Part shown: one piece after another, positions 43,133-55,523 of the stretch | How positions within the stretch are numbered: the first letter of the stretch is position 1 | How the letters are laid out: the number at the start of each line of letters is the position of its first letter | DNA from: Rhodocollybia butyracea | Taxonomy: Eukaryota > Basidiomycota > Agaricomycetes > Agaricales > Omphalotaceae | Direction: 5' to 3' | DNA: 64,000 nucleotides | Assembly (NCBI GenBank): GCA_015501585.1 | Contig: JADNRY010000146.1 | Span: 62,001 to 126,000 of the forward strand | Notes under the pieces: generated by a model | What the model saw: the letters and a program-made list of their open reading frames with translations, nothing else | Databases searched by the model: none | Told to the model about the DNA's origin: nothing | Position numbers and translations under genes: made by a program

Positions 43133-46100
43133 CTCGGGAGTACTAGTGGTAAGAAAGGAATGGAAGTGGAGGGTGGGATCAAGATTTGTGGTGTAACGTC
43201 GAGTGCGGAAGCCAGGCCAGAGCCAGCTGGTATATGAGAGTGTTTGCGAGATGCCTATATTTGGGCCCGCGCGAGCGAGCGACGATATATAAGTAAGTTG
43301 AAACTATGTCGTACGGGGATTTTTGTATCCAGGATATGTCAATGCGAATGAATTCAAACTAGGTTGGCATGGATATTCTGATTTATTCTGATTTTTTTGC
43401 ATCATATATCATTAGCCAGCACATGGAGAACAAAAAAGGGACGATGGTGAAAGATAAGAGTGATAAAGTAGCAAGGCAAGTGGACTCACTTCAAATCTGT
43501 GATAAAGTAAGATGAACTTACTGTAAACCTCGAGCAAATCCTCTCTTACAGGTCTGATATCGATTCAAGCCATCAACACCATCTATATCATTCAACGTAA
43601 TCGAGTTGAACATGGAATGTAGAGCGTTTATCTCTCCTTGAAACACCATCTCCCGGGCAACCCGGTCCTTCCCTCGACATATCGTGCTTTACACCGCAGG
43701 TAACAGGAGGCGCGCCGGAAGGCAAGGGTGTGACTTGCTAGGAACAAAGAGGAATTGAATGCGGGAGTTCGTCCTCAATACAGATTCGGCATTCGCATAT
43801 GCACAATAAGACCTCCGGGAAAGAAACGTACCATCAATTGAATGAGTTCATGAACGAGGAAAAGAGGTACCAAGCAGGTATTGAGTACCAATGTTAATCC
43901 TTCGGAAGATCAGACCTGCCACAGTTTGTACAAGTAGAATAACAATAATGTCAATAGCAGGCATGATAAGGTTATAGGCCACTTGGAGGAGGCGTTTTGA
44001 TTAAATGTGGCCAGGGGTGCTAGGGGTGCTAATGAGACCGTAAGGTTCAAAATTATGGCAGCAGACTGATACTGCCCAGCACGTAAAAACGACAGGGAAA
44101 AACAAGCGGGAGAGAAACACACACTTCGTAAGGCATGATTTGAGGAGATATCGTGCTGGCAGCTCGATCAAGTGCACTACCACAGAAATTAGTTAAAGAT
44201 AGCAATGGCAATAACTTGCTATCCTCGCTTGTAAGTGGAATGTATACCCAATATTGGAGCGATAGGGGCTCACATGAAGAGCATGTATCACGATATTGCC
44301 GGCGGTTGGACGAGAGTGGAGTGGGCGGATTAATATTAAGTACATTTGCCAAAGCTCGTGGTTGATCCTTGAAAAATAAAGTTGAAGCAGATGATTGGAT
44401 GATAAGGTTAGAGTAAATTTGACTTCAGGCGTTTGATCCTACTGGGACCAGGAGCTCCAACGCACTGCTAGATTCAAAATTATCGCAGCAGCAGGAGACT
44501 ACTAGTAGCAGACTTTATTGGTGCTGCGCAGAAAATGAAGGGGAAGACGACTCGGAATATGGAACCCGTATTTCTATAAGTACGAGTGAGTATACACGCG
44601 ATCGAGCGAGTGGGAGAAAAATACACACTTGGTAAGCCAGCATTGGAAGCAATTGCGTGCTGGCTATCTGAACAAGTTGCCGAGAAATCGATTGGGGATA
44701 ACACTTTCACGCCGAGCAATCTGACCTACTACTTGTACGATGTAGGATGTTGAGTAAACCCGATTCCAGAGATAGAGGCTCACAGACATCAAATTACCGG
44801 ATTTGTGCTTCCCTTTGTTCTCCCCAACTTATAGCCGTTCTCCCGTTTTCCCCCTGTCGTTTTTGGACAAAAGTTCCTGCAGGATCCCAATAGTAGTAAT
44901 GCGTGGATTAGTAAGTGCAACTCAGCTCCAGAGAGCTCGGAGCGGGAAAGTGGTACATAATTTTGTCGATAGTCTTGCGCGTTTGAGCAATTCATCGGTA
45001 TGGGTCTTGGAAAATTAATGGGTTCGGAGTGTACAAATCTTGAATCTAATTGTGAACTATTAATACCAGAATAGTTCCGAATCTTGGTAGTACCAAGTAG
45101 GAACGAGCTTGCCTTCAAAGAGGTAACGTCAACGCTGTTCTAAGATTCCAATTGTTATCTGTTACGACGGAGGCTTGGGGATACGTTGGGAGCGCAGGAA
45201 AGGAGAGAAAGTACCGGAAGAAGTGTGCTGCGAGGAAGCCATAGAAATATTGATCTTCGAGAAGCGTTATGCTAAGGATAGCTGAAAACCGTGGTTCAGG
45301 GACCTTAAAGGGGTTCATTCTAGCTGGCGATTGCGGAACGCGTGCGAAGGCCGTTGGAGATGAGGTTGAGAGAACGTTCTCCATACAGCAGAACGGATCC
45401 AAGTCTCGGATCCTCCATAATTGAAGGTGCAAGTCCGAGTGTGATGGAGAAAAGTAATTATAGCTGAATAGGAGGTGTGGGCTTGGTGGGAGTCAGTGGG
45501 ACTACACGTAAACGGAGGGAGAAGGTTGTGAAATGGGACCGTAATACGCAAAAGCACGCAAAAGGGTTGCGATGGGGAGTCAAAACAGATTGAGGAGTGT
45601 TGAATGGATTGGGTAGCACAGGAAGCGAGTAAAGTTTGATTAGGTTGAAGATTGAAATGTAACAAGAGATCTTGAGCGCACAGAAAGAGATGATTATGAG
45701 GAGATAAGACGCGGTCAGTTGATATCAAGTTTTAGAACGCCTCAAGGCAGCAAAAGAGATGTTTGGTATCCAAGATATGCAAGGCTAGCCAAAAGGACGG
45801 GGATGGGATCCGAAAGAAAGAGCCAAGTAATGGCAAGCGAGGTTAGTAGTAGAACCATCACGTTCCTGTTTCAGAGGGCCTGAAAAATTAATCAGGAGGC
45901 TCTGTATCGCTGGAAGGCGGTGGACTATAGCCGGTAACAGTGCTGTTAAATTTGTCAACTAAAGGTGTCGATGAGAGTTGAAAGCGCTAAAGCTTGGATA
46001 GAGCTGAACCGAAAAAGTACACTAGCTTGAAGATCCTTTTTTGAGAAAGAGAAAGATGATTGGCTGTTTTTGTTGAAGCGGATCGAGTAGATTTAGCGCC

Positions 46101-46461
46101 CAGAGCCCTTTTGTCTTTCACTCCCGTCATTTTGCAGGGCCGTATTCTTCGTTCTCTCGTTCCTTCCCATCATCATGACCGAAAGACTCTCTTTATTATC
46201 TTTGCCTCGTACGACACACATGGATATGTCCATCGCGTTTTTAATAATCTAGCAACAAAGAACAAAAAGCTGTAGCCAACAAGCGCTAGAGTTTTTTGTG
46301 TTTCACTCAATAATTCTGACACGGCCTGCTCCTTCCAATATGGACATCTCTACTCTTTCTGGAATCTCGAATCTGCCACACCTATATAATCTCCACTTTG
46401 AAAATGGAGTCGAGTCACCACCGGTATTCACATTCATCCTCGTCTCTTTCTCAAACTCGAA
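43133..46461. other. Gene-poor stretch with a local duplication
   Basis: Two related segments, 44036-44280 and 44470-44790, lie here (separate entry). Longer minus-strand frames at 44789-45118, 45115-45432 and 45315-45728 (the last overlapping the middle one) show no domain, and I found no convincing splice chain. The promoter of the MYND gene lies just upstream of 46462. Confidence 0.4.
44036..44790 (-). repeat. Local direct duplication of about 250-320 nt
   Basis: 44036-44280 and 44470-44790 share, in order, TTCAAAATTAT-GCAGCAG, a GGGAGA-AAA-ACACACTT block, GTAAG-CA, CGTGCTGGC and a GATAG-GGCTCACA block. Read on the minus strand they look like the 3' end of a gene with short exons, with frames that differ between copies. 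I could not assign a product. Confidence 0.4.
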
Positions 46462-47525
46462 ATGCCAGCCTACTATCCTCATCCTGCCGCCGCTAATTAC
46501 TCTTCGCCGCCGGCACATAACCAAAAGCAGAGAGGCTATCGTATCTGTGACCAGTGTGGCCAGGAAGAGTCTCCAGCTGTCAGGTTCCGATTATGTGGAG
46601 GTTGCGTACGTTTCCATCTCTTCATTTCTCAAAAAAAAATTAGCATTCTGACAATAATCTTGTTACATCAGATGGTTACCCAGTACTGCGTATGTGATTT
46701 TAACTCGTTTCAACACCTCTCATTCTGATCCCATCCGTCCAGTCCCAAGAATGTCAGAAAATCCATTGGCCGCACCATAAACCCATCTGCCAGCACACAA
46801 CAGCCCAGGTGTCTTCCGCCATTAACTACTCTAATGACGAAAATATCGCCAAAAACCTACGCAAATTCTGCTCGCAGCATACTTCGCTGTTATCTTGGGT
46901 TGGCTTCCAAGCGTTACAGCTGAGACGCTTACCTTCGAATATACGGCAACATGCGTTAGTCATTGATTTGGCTCCAAGAAGCGGAGCAGATAGTCATCGA
47001 AGGTACTTATCATGCTACTGTATCCGTATCGCTGTGATAAATTACTAACTGGACCATCAGATTCTCAGTAGTCTCGACCCGAAAGGTCAAACGCAACTAC
47101 ATTGGCGACCCGCTTGTCCTCGCAGACATCCAGCGCCGAGATGATCGCTGCCGACACAGTGGCGGAATCGGTTGTCTCGTTGTACTCGTTCAGTGCGACG
47201 GGATATCCCAGGTCATGCCTATCGAGGTTGACCCGCCATCCAAGATCTCCTGGGACACGAGAGACGACTGGCCTTCGGTGCTCGACCATTACGTGGAATC
47301 TGGACGTTCAGATTTCCAGCCTATAACAACGACAGCTAGGGGTGAGTTTTACTCGGTGTAGTCCAGTAGGCGAGTTACTGACGGGTCAGCGTTACAGGAT
47401 TTATTACGGATAAACCAACATGCCTTTGCATCATAGCCTTCGACCAGGCTATTCACGTTCACCCTGCTGTACCCCTACTCATTGTATCACCCTTCGCATT
47501 TTCCAACACCACGACGTTGGCTTGA
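46462..47525 (+). CDS. MYND-type zinc-finger protein (276 aa)
   Basis: Exons are 46462-46605, 46672-46689 (18 nt), 46743-47002, 47061-47341 and 47398-47525, all in frame, giving 276 residues from MPAYYPHPAAANYSSPPAHN. The finger is split over the first three exons: ICDQCGQEESPAVRF, LCGGC, then VTQYC from the 18-nt exon, then SQECQKIHWPHHKPIC. The Cys and His spacing fits MYND (CxxC, CxxC, YCSxxCQ, HWxxHKxxC). The remainder is a helix-rich region (FCSQHTSLLSWVGFQALQLR) and a beta-rich C-terminus without a SET domain. MYND fingers bind short proline-containing peptides. These small fungal proteins have no defined role. A shorter form ending at about 47356 is possible if the last intron is retained. 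Confidence 0.82.
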
Positions 47526-48527
47526 CCAAAGCCTTTCGAAATTCGTTGTACTTTTACTTATCACGGCCCGCGACGAGACTCGCTCCTGGTGACGCGTATC
47601 ATGACTTGCATATTCATTATCCTGTTCGCTGTTAACGTGTTAACGGTACGACCTCGAGTTATCTTTATTATACTGCTACTGTATACCCCATTGCTGTTGT
47701 TGCTTTGATATCACTGCTATTCCCGTATTACTTGTTTCTCTTCAATCAATCTGACTGCATGAATCGCCACTCCCGAGGATAAGATAAGATAAGATAAACT
47801 TCATGGGCAGTGACCAGTCCTGGTCTTGCGCTTGCGAAAGCTGGTTCAGCTGAGGAAGGAACAGGGAAAAGGTGAATCAAATCAAACCTCAACGACATCA
47901 CGATCGCGATGATCCAGGACTCATCTCTATAACAATATGCCCAGGACAGGACAAATCGCGGACATTGCGAGGTAAGTAAGCGACAAAGTGTGGTTTGAGA
48001 AATGTTTAGCGAGGACTTTCAAGTTAAAGAATCGGAAAATGATATGGACCGTATGCACTAAGCCCGAGGAGTGCACCAACTAACAAAGCACGTCGGAGCC
48101 CCCCTGCACTGCTCTCGCTCTGCATAATTCTTCTATTGAAGATACCTCTGAAAGGCTGTCGTTCGGTACTGACAGAACACTAACTGACAGAACACTAACA
48201 AAAGGAAGCACACGTTGAGAGAACCACGTTATATTCTAGAGGTGAAGCTGGGCTTCAGGCGACAGGGGGATACAAGGTGGTCTTTATACGGGTACCATAG
48301 CAGTCATGACTCATAAGACGATCTCGATAAGCAGCCTGGCGGTGCAAGAGCACGTGTGAGTCTTACTCGCGCGGCCCCGGCGATACTCGAATAACAAGGT
48401 CTCGAATCGGTATCGTTGCATCGGAAGAACCCAAGATCTCGATGATAACGCGAAATATAATTAAAACTAGGAGTTCCACTCCATGTAATATCAATATTCT
48501 TTCGTATCTAGATGAAAATCTAACTAC
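47526..48527. other. Intergenic with (GATAA)4
   Basis: Converging 3' flanks of the MYND gene and the Q-rich gene. A perfect (GATAA)4 lies at 47778-47797. No coding content was seen. Confidence 0.5.
47778..47797. repeat. (GATAA)4 microsatellite
   Basis: Four perfect copies of GATAA. GATAA is also the core of GATA-factor sites, but the tandem layout in a 3' intergenic place suggests a simple repeat. Confidence 0.8.
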
Positions 48528-51481
48528 TTAATAAAAACTAGTATCATCCGTAGTCGAAGAAAATAAGAAGTCCCCACCATTATCAAAAACAGTCGTCGAG
48601 TCTATCGAATCCGTGAAACCCCCATCGACGAACGTCGAATCTGTGTTCTGGATGAAGTCTCCGGTACTAGGATCGACGTATGTGGAACTATCAGTAAACC
48701 CAAACATGCCTCCCGAGTTAAATGCTGCATCTGTATTCTGGCTGAAGTCTCCGGTACCAGGATCAATGAATGTGGTACCATCGTACCCGAACATACCTCC
48801 TGAGGTATCAGCCGGATTTGTGGATTGAAGGTACATCCCAGAAGAATTGTCATTGTAATCGCCAGAACCATCATTAGCCCCGTTTTGACCGCTTGGGTCC
48901 GCGTTGAACTGGTTGTAATCTGGAGACGAAACAGCGAGCTGATTCTGGTCGCCGTTATATGACTGTCCAGTGGGTGCAGTATTACCGCTACTCTGATTCT
49001 GCGACTGCGATTGCGATTGCGGTTGCGAAGAAAACGAATTTTCGACTTGATGCCACAAATTCGTAGCTTCACTCGAAGCCTCATGCTTAGCGAAATTCAG
49101 AGCTTGATGTTCCGCAAAACTTAAAGCTTGATGCTCGAGAGTGCTCCATATCGACGAGGAACCACCCGTACCGTTACCCTGACTCTGCGACTGCGACTGC
49201 GGCTGCGACTGCAGTTGCAGTTGCGATTGTAGCTGGTTCTGGTTGCCGCCATACGACTGTCCGGTGGGCGCAGTATGACCGCTACTCTGGCTCTGAGACT
49301 GCGACTGAGGTTGCGATTGCGAAGACAGCGAATGTTCAAACTGATGCCACAAAGCCGTAGCTTCGTGCCCGACCAAACTCGAAGCTTCATGCTTAATCAA
49401 ATTTACAGCTTCCTGTTCCGCGAACCGCAACGCTTCATGCTCAAGAGTGTTCCATATTGAGGACCCACCACCACTGGGATTAGCAGGATTACCTGATGGT
49501 TGTGGATGTATCACGTTCGAGAGCCCATGTCCAAGTGTAGTCAACAGGGACCCTAAGGGAGATGAAGTATGGGGGTTATTTCCCTGAGGAGAGGAGGCGG
49601 GTAGATGCTGGGCAGTGTACGGCACTACGGACTGCTGAGGATGTGATACCGGTACCTGCTGCTGCTGCTGTGGGGATTGCGTCAATGTACCCTGACTAGG
49701 TGCAAGGTTGGAAATCTGCATAGGTGGACGAGCTTGCCCATGGGACTGCACGACAGCGCTAGGGTTATGCGCAGTTTGTACATTGTTCTGTTGCGCCTGC
49801 TGAGGATGGGTCATCGGTACCTGCTGCTGCTGCTGCTGATGGGATTGTGTCGATGTACCCTGTGTAGGTGCAAGATTGGAAATTTGCATAGGTGGACGAG
49901 ACTGTCCCCCTGTTTGTACTTGATTCTGTTGCATGGACTGCTGAGGATGAGTTATCGGTACCTGCTGCTGCTGCTGCTGTGGGATTGGGTCGATGTACCC
50001 TGAGTGGGTGCAAGGCTGGCAATCTGCATAGGTGGACGAGCTTGTCCAGGTTGCTGTACGACAACGCCAGGATTATTTCCAGTTGGTACATGATTCTGTT
50101 GCGTGGGCTGCTGAGGCTGGGTTATCGGTACCTGTTGCTGCTGCTGTTGCGGGGGTCGTACCACCGCACCTGTAGGCGGAAGGTTGGAAATCATCTTCAT
50201 AGGTCGACGAGCCTGTGCGGGGGACTGCACGATAACGCCAGGATTAGCCCCGATTTGTACTACGTTACTCTGTTGCCCAGACTGCTGGTACTGCTGGTAC
50301 TGGGCTAGTGGTCCCTGTGCGAACACAGGCTGTTGCGATTGAGCTGCTGTAGTCTGCGTTGGCGCAAGGCCGGAAATTTGCGTCTGTCCAGGGGACTGCG
50401 CTGCAACGCCTGGAGGAGATTGAACACTATTCTGTTGTTGTTGTTGTCCTAAACTCAACCTATCCATCTCCGCCTGCATCTTCTGCATCTGCTCAGCCTG
50501 CGCCTTCACAATCGCGTAATAATCATTGGGCGTGTTGGGCACGTTGGGATTCGTATTCGCGTTGGCATTAGGTGCTGCTGGCGGCAAAGCCTGACCCTGC
50601 GCTTGCGTTTGTGGAGCCGCGCCTTGGATCTTCACCAACGCTTCAATAATCGCTGCATAATTAACCCCGGGCGACGGACTCGTCTGTCCCTGCTGCACAA
50701 TCGACGCGATAATCGCTTGATAATCTGTCCCCGGCACTCCCTGCAACGCAGCTTGGAACTGAGCTACCTCTATCCCCGCGGAGACGATATCAAGGTTGTC
50801 GAGGCTCGCGCTTATAGTATTTAGGGAGTTGTTGTCGAAGAGAGTGGTACGCGCAAGAAGCGCCACAAGGGCGGGATTTGTTTTAAGGACACCGCCGACG
50901 ACTTTGGTGGCTTGGCGAGCAGCGCGGCCTGTGTAGCGACCAGCTTGGTCGGCGTACCGGCCTGCTTTGACTGCGTAGCGGCCAACGACTTTGCCCGCCT
51001 TTGCGAGCTTTGCGTTGGTATCGGCGAAGGAGGATGGGCGAGGGGATTCTGGAGGTCGAGCAGGGAGGGTTGGGAGAGAGTAGGAAGGATGCTGCGGAGG
51101 ACGAGGAGGGACTGTGGGAGGAGATTGGTATTGGGGGACAGATGCTGGCAACGTGGACGCGCCGAAAGGTACCGATGCACCTTGAGGATGTCCATTTGTC
51201 ATAGACAGAGCCTGATATGTTTGAGGGGCTGACAGCGGTAACGTAGAAGTTGACTGTGGAATCGGCGGAAGCGGATTCTGAGCAGGGGTATTTGAAAGCG
51301 GCGGGCTGGGTACATTCATCATTGACATATTAGTCGCGAGAGTAGGATTTTGCGCATAATAGGACACGGGTGACTCGATAGGATTACCATTGTAGCTTTG
51401 CCTTCCAGGAGATGGCGATAGCGGCGTCTGAATCCCTCCAGCTCCAACTCCGATTTGGCCCGGTCCCTGTGTCGCGTTCAT
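48528..51481 (-). CDS. Q/N/S-rich prion-like repeat protein, one frame break
   Basis: The start is ATG 51481 (MNATQGPGQIGVGAGGIQTP). The first open frame ends at 49952. A second frame from above 49934 to 48528 continues the same protein, so a single base is missing near 49979-49981 just before a (CAG)n tract. Together they make roughly 980 residues. Parts in order are: a Pro-rich N-terminus; a helical Ala/Gly/Arg segment (GRYAVKAGRYADQAGRYTGR); a helical middle (FQAALQGVPGTDYQAIIASI); about four copies of a 40-residue unit (QARPPMQISNLAPTQGT, poly-Q, VPITHPQQ); two copies of a helix-rich unit (SIWNTLEHEALRFAEQEAVN) followed by (SQ)n; and three copies of GGMFG..T..DP.TGDF.QNTD. There is no membrane helix. 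Function unknown. Composition suggests condensation or aggregation. Confidence 0.65.
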
Positions 51482-51627
51482 CGGTAGTGAGTAATTATTA
51501 TTGATAGCAATCTGATTGTCTGTACCTATCTCGTTAGAAAACTCGGGATCAATGTGTCAGAAGATGGACTAGGACTGACTAGATGGATGCGCCACGAGGG
51601 TAACGCTTGGCACTGTATTCCTTGAGT

Positions 51628-52380
51628 TCATAGTAATCGAGGGTGTACCAGTGACTGGCGGGAGTATTTGGGTCTTTGCACTTGCTGGGTAAGACGCGCT
51701 ACGATAGCTGAAGATGGATGATAGAAGTTGCCGGGATAATCATCATACGATGAGGCTCGTTCATGATCAGGACGATGGTTGCTTTGCAATGCTCCATTAG
51801 GATTGCTATAGGCTGATGAAGGCAGCGATATCATGGGCGGGAGGTGAGGGGGTGGCGAAACAGGTTGATTTGGGGTCGGGGTGGGTAGTGGACGGAGAGC
51901 TGATGCGACAATATTATTGTATAGCCCTGGTACCCGAGCCGAGGGCGGAGGCGCAGGAACCGTCGAAGGAGGAGGAGATGTGCCGTTGGCAAGAGTTGAA
52001 GGGGGTTCATTCGAACCGCGACTGGGAGCTGAACGAGATACGACCGCAAGGGGCCTAGTAGAGAATGATGGGTTTACAGTGTTAGCAGCCGGAGGCCGGT
52101 TGATCGCTGGCGATGCAGATCCAGGAGGTGGCGGTGGAGGTACCGGGACGATGGGAGAATCGGTATAACGTGGAGGTAGGCTGGAAGGATTTCCCTGTGT
52201 TCCTGGTGGATGTGAACTTGCACCAGGAGATTGCGACTGCTCATCCGATCGTCGAGGAGAGTAGGCTGAGTATTCAGGCGGGGAAATTGAATCAAAACTT
52301 TTGGCACTTTGGGGAGCTGGGGTAGATGGTAAAGCAGCACTCGATGGTCCGGAGGGTAAAGGATTCGAAGATTTAGTCAT
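51628..52380 (-). CDS. Pro/Ser-rich disordered protein (250 aa)
   Basis: A single frame runs from ATG 52380 (MTKSSNPLPSGPSSAALP) to a stop at 51628. About half the residues are Pro, Ser or Ala, with poly-Pro tracts (IVPVPPPPPPGSASP; TVPAPPPSARVP) that could bind SH3 or WW domains. There is no signal peptide, membrane helix or fold. It lies 147 nt upstream of the Q-rich gene on the same strand and has similar composition, so it might be its 5' exon, but I found no splice pair that links the frames. The C-terminal 25 residues (VARLTQQVQRPKYSRQSLVH) may read into an intron. Confidence 0.5.
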   Translation of the reverse strand: MTKSSNPLPSGPSSAALPSTPAPQSAKSFDSISPPEYSAYSPRRSDEQSQSPGASSHPPGTQGNPSSLPPRYTDSPIVPVPPPPPPGSASPAINRPPAANTVNPSFSTRPLAVVSRSAPSRGSNEPPSTLANGTSPPPSTVPAPPPSARVPGLYNNIVASALRPLPTPTPNQPVSPPPHLPPMISLPSSAYSNPNGALQSNHRPDHERASSYDDYPGNFYHPSSAIVARLTQQVQRPKYSRQSLVHPRLL

Positions 52381-55300
52381 GGGAGAAGGGAATACTATCG
52401 AAGGAGCAATGTACGTCTTCGAGTCGGAATTTGTGACCTGCTGAGGTTTCGAATCTACCGTGCAAAAGTTGAGCTGGAATTTGGGTCATATCTGGTGGAT
52501 AGGTATTTACCTCTGATATATGGTTCGGGGAAGGATGATAGTATGATATCTGATAAGGGATAACGCTAGTTTGAACGTAATACCTGAAGACACAGATAGT
52601 CACTAAATATTGTAAGAATTAAAGCAACTGGACAAACCAGGTGTCTGTTCTATGGCAGGATTTGGAGTTGGGACATCGTTTGAGATACAGAGAAAAAAAG
52701 GTGCTCACTCTGAATTATAACATTCCGTCCATCCTCTAGGCAAAGCCCGGCGATCTGGATTAACTGGCATCGGCGAACTGTTCTGCATAACCGCCAGAGA
52801 GAGAGGGAGGGAGAGAACCAGACTGGGACGTTCAAGAAAGAACAATGGCACAATTTAAGAAGAGGACCAAGCCAAAGGTAGAATGTTCCTGGACTTGACT
52901 TGGACATGACAGGCGTTAATGGGGAATTAATGTGGCCAAATAGGTATACATGTTTGGATGATCATCGGAAAGTATACGGAACTGTCTAATCAGATCAGAC
53001 TAACTGCACTTGTTCTTGTTGAGCGCTCGTTCACCGACACTTGAAACTTTTGTTTGCTCACCTTCTACTTGCCAGAGATAAGAATCTTCAGCGCCTTACT
53101 AGGCATGTCGAGATTGAAACGTTGACGGTTTATTGATTGTTGTCTGAGCTCTGTCGTTATCCAAAATCTGCCGGAACCAGTTCCTTCCTCGCCTCGCCTG
53201 GATAGATAACTGATATCTCGAAAATCTTACATCTCATTATGCCTTCAAACTGAGAAGGTCGGACGTCAGGCCTTCAGATGGTCGTAGTAAAGGCATCCGC
53301 ACTCTTCGCTGTTGGAGAACATAGTCCAATCAAGGGTAGTACAAGACGTTGTCAGGATCGCCTCTAGCATGCATTGAGTTCCCAGGAATCGTGTAGAATC
53401 ATCATAAAATAACACGCTGGTGATGAAAGGACAGCATGTTTACGCCGAGATTCAATGATCGTCAAGAATGATGCGGATAAAATGTCGGACAGGTAGTGGA
53501 TATTGAATATTGAGCCAGCATAAGTATAATACGGAAAAAGCGAGCTTAAACAAGACGACGGTAAGGCAAGAAACGTTAAGGCAAGAAACGTTAAGGCAAG
53601 AAACGTTAAGGCAAGAAACGTTATGAGAGAATAGTACACATACCGATTATAATCGTGCTCTAAACTACAGCTCGGGAAGTCAATTCTCTTCTGCATCGCA
53701 TCTCCCAAACCTAGCCGGCAGCCAGTCACAGATACATTATCGAGTAATCGAGGCCATTGTTTTGAGTCTCTTGATGAAAACTAAGCAGAAGATGACGAGG
53801 GAAAGCATCGAGTTTTGAGTGAAACACGAGGATATTTATGTATGAGATAGATCCCGCACGTAGGCAGGAATACCATAATCCACAGCTCATGGTGCTTGGC
53901 TAGCAATACACTGATGAGGGAGAAGTGAAATTTTGAAAGCCGACTTACGCGTCACGGGAACTAATGGTGTGATATCTTATCGATATTCGAATCTTATCTC
54001 TTTACGGTCACGTGATGGATCGACCACTGAAAGGTTGAATTTCATAGAGCCATCACCTCGTTCGTTTGATAAAGCTTCTGTTGTATTGGGCAGGATAAAT
54101 GCACTTCCTTGACATCGATTGGTTCTGTGTTGGCTGGCGAGGTACGCGTTTGATCTTCGTCGAGGTTTTATTCTACAGAAATGAGCAGAATGATCATAGG
54201 TCCGTACTTTCGCTTCTAGAACCTGTTCTTTCCTCTAGAATTCCAGCTTTAACTTTGTTTATGAGATCCGCCTTATACTTTTGCAACCTTGATGGTCGTG
54301 TCAAGACAGATACCAATTAAATGATCCAGTTAAACAGACTGTTGGACGAAGTTGAGACGAAGAGAAGGAAAAATCAACATACCAATTGGTTTTGAAGAAC
54401 TTTGGGGTCATTTGAAGAAGATCCCGGGTTCTGTCTCACAGCAGGTACTTATCTGATTTCACAAACCTTGTGCCATTTACTTAGGAGAATGAAGCCAGTA
54501 CACCTCACAACAATCTTCCGCTGCATCACGAATAAAGATGGAGTCTCTTGTGGAGTCTCTTGGTCCGCGGCTGCGGAGTGTTTCACGCCAGAAGCAAGAT
54601 AACATTAGCAACAATTACCCTACTATAAACGCTCACGATCAGTCCGATAGACGCCTTCATCTACAGTTTCTTCACTCCGTCGAATCATCCAACTTCTTCA
54701 GTGTCATCGCAGATTTTTGTTGCATTGGTCCCGACTCGGAGTCATCTGCAGGCCTCAAGGTATCAATATCTAATATTTAATACCCGAGCTGTGTCACTCA
54801 CGCTTCTTAAATGATGGACTTACATATAGTGGGAGCTGGTTGACGTGGTCCGTCAATATATCGTTGGGATAATGTCTGGGGGTGTCACGTAGGAAGCATT
54901 CATGGCAAGTCTGTGAAGCTTGTACTAGTTAGTAGTTACTGCAGCATTATTGAATGACTATAGAAGAAACTGCTATAGCCCTTAGAAGTTAGTTGGTACC
55001 AACCTCCAAGAGACTGTTTCTTGGCTGAGGACTCAACAATACATCTGTTCCTGCCAATCATTACCGCTGTTCTTGTACCTAACGTTTTTTATCAATGCGT
55101 TCACACTATGTTCTTCGAGGTACTCTCACTTCTATCGACTGGTTCAACCCTCAAGCTTCGGAGTTAACACACCACTGATAACACACCCAATCGCACCGTT
55201 TAGTTGTTTTTATTAACTTTCATCTTTCAGCCTCTATTGCTCTTCAGATCTCAGATTCCTAGAGCTTAGGGATAGGGTTGCGCGCGCCGCAGGTGCTCCC

Positions 55301-55523
55301 CGGCCGCATATATATATAGTATAAAGGCGGCTTTGGGGAACCCCTGAACGAGGGAGGGGAGGAAGGCGGAGGTGAAATTGTAATTTAGCATTACAAGTGA
55401 ATACTTATCATTTTGTAGACTTTTTATTGACAAGAGATTGAATACAACCATAAAATAAATTTCTCCTCTGCACAGTGCATACTGAGTTACTTACTGAGAG
55501 GTGTGAACTTTACTCTGCATAAA
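52381..55523. other. Gene-free stretch
   Basis: The promoter side of the Pro-rich gene lies at the left, then only short frames (52650-52907 minus, 53364-53729 minus over the minisatellite, 54099-54320 and 54538-54780 plus) without domain or splice support. A minisatellite lies at 53562-53621. TATATATATA occurs near 55309. No gene called. Confidence 0.45.
53562..53621. repeat. 15-bp minisatellite, four copies
   Basis: The unit TAAGGCAAGAAACGT is repeated four times without a mismatch. On the minus strand it would read TFLALTFLAL, but no gene is evident. Confidence 0.9.

Noticed and set aside
48528..51481. Two separate genes for the two long minus-strand frames.
   Set aside because: The repeats run straight across the break and the frames differ by one base at a CAG tract, so one gene with a frame break is simpler.
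51482..51650. An intron linking the Pro-rich frame to the Q-rich gene.
   Set aside because: I found no GT-AG pair that keeps both frames open; the similarity in composition alone is not enough.
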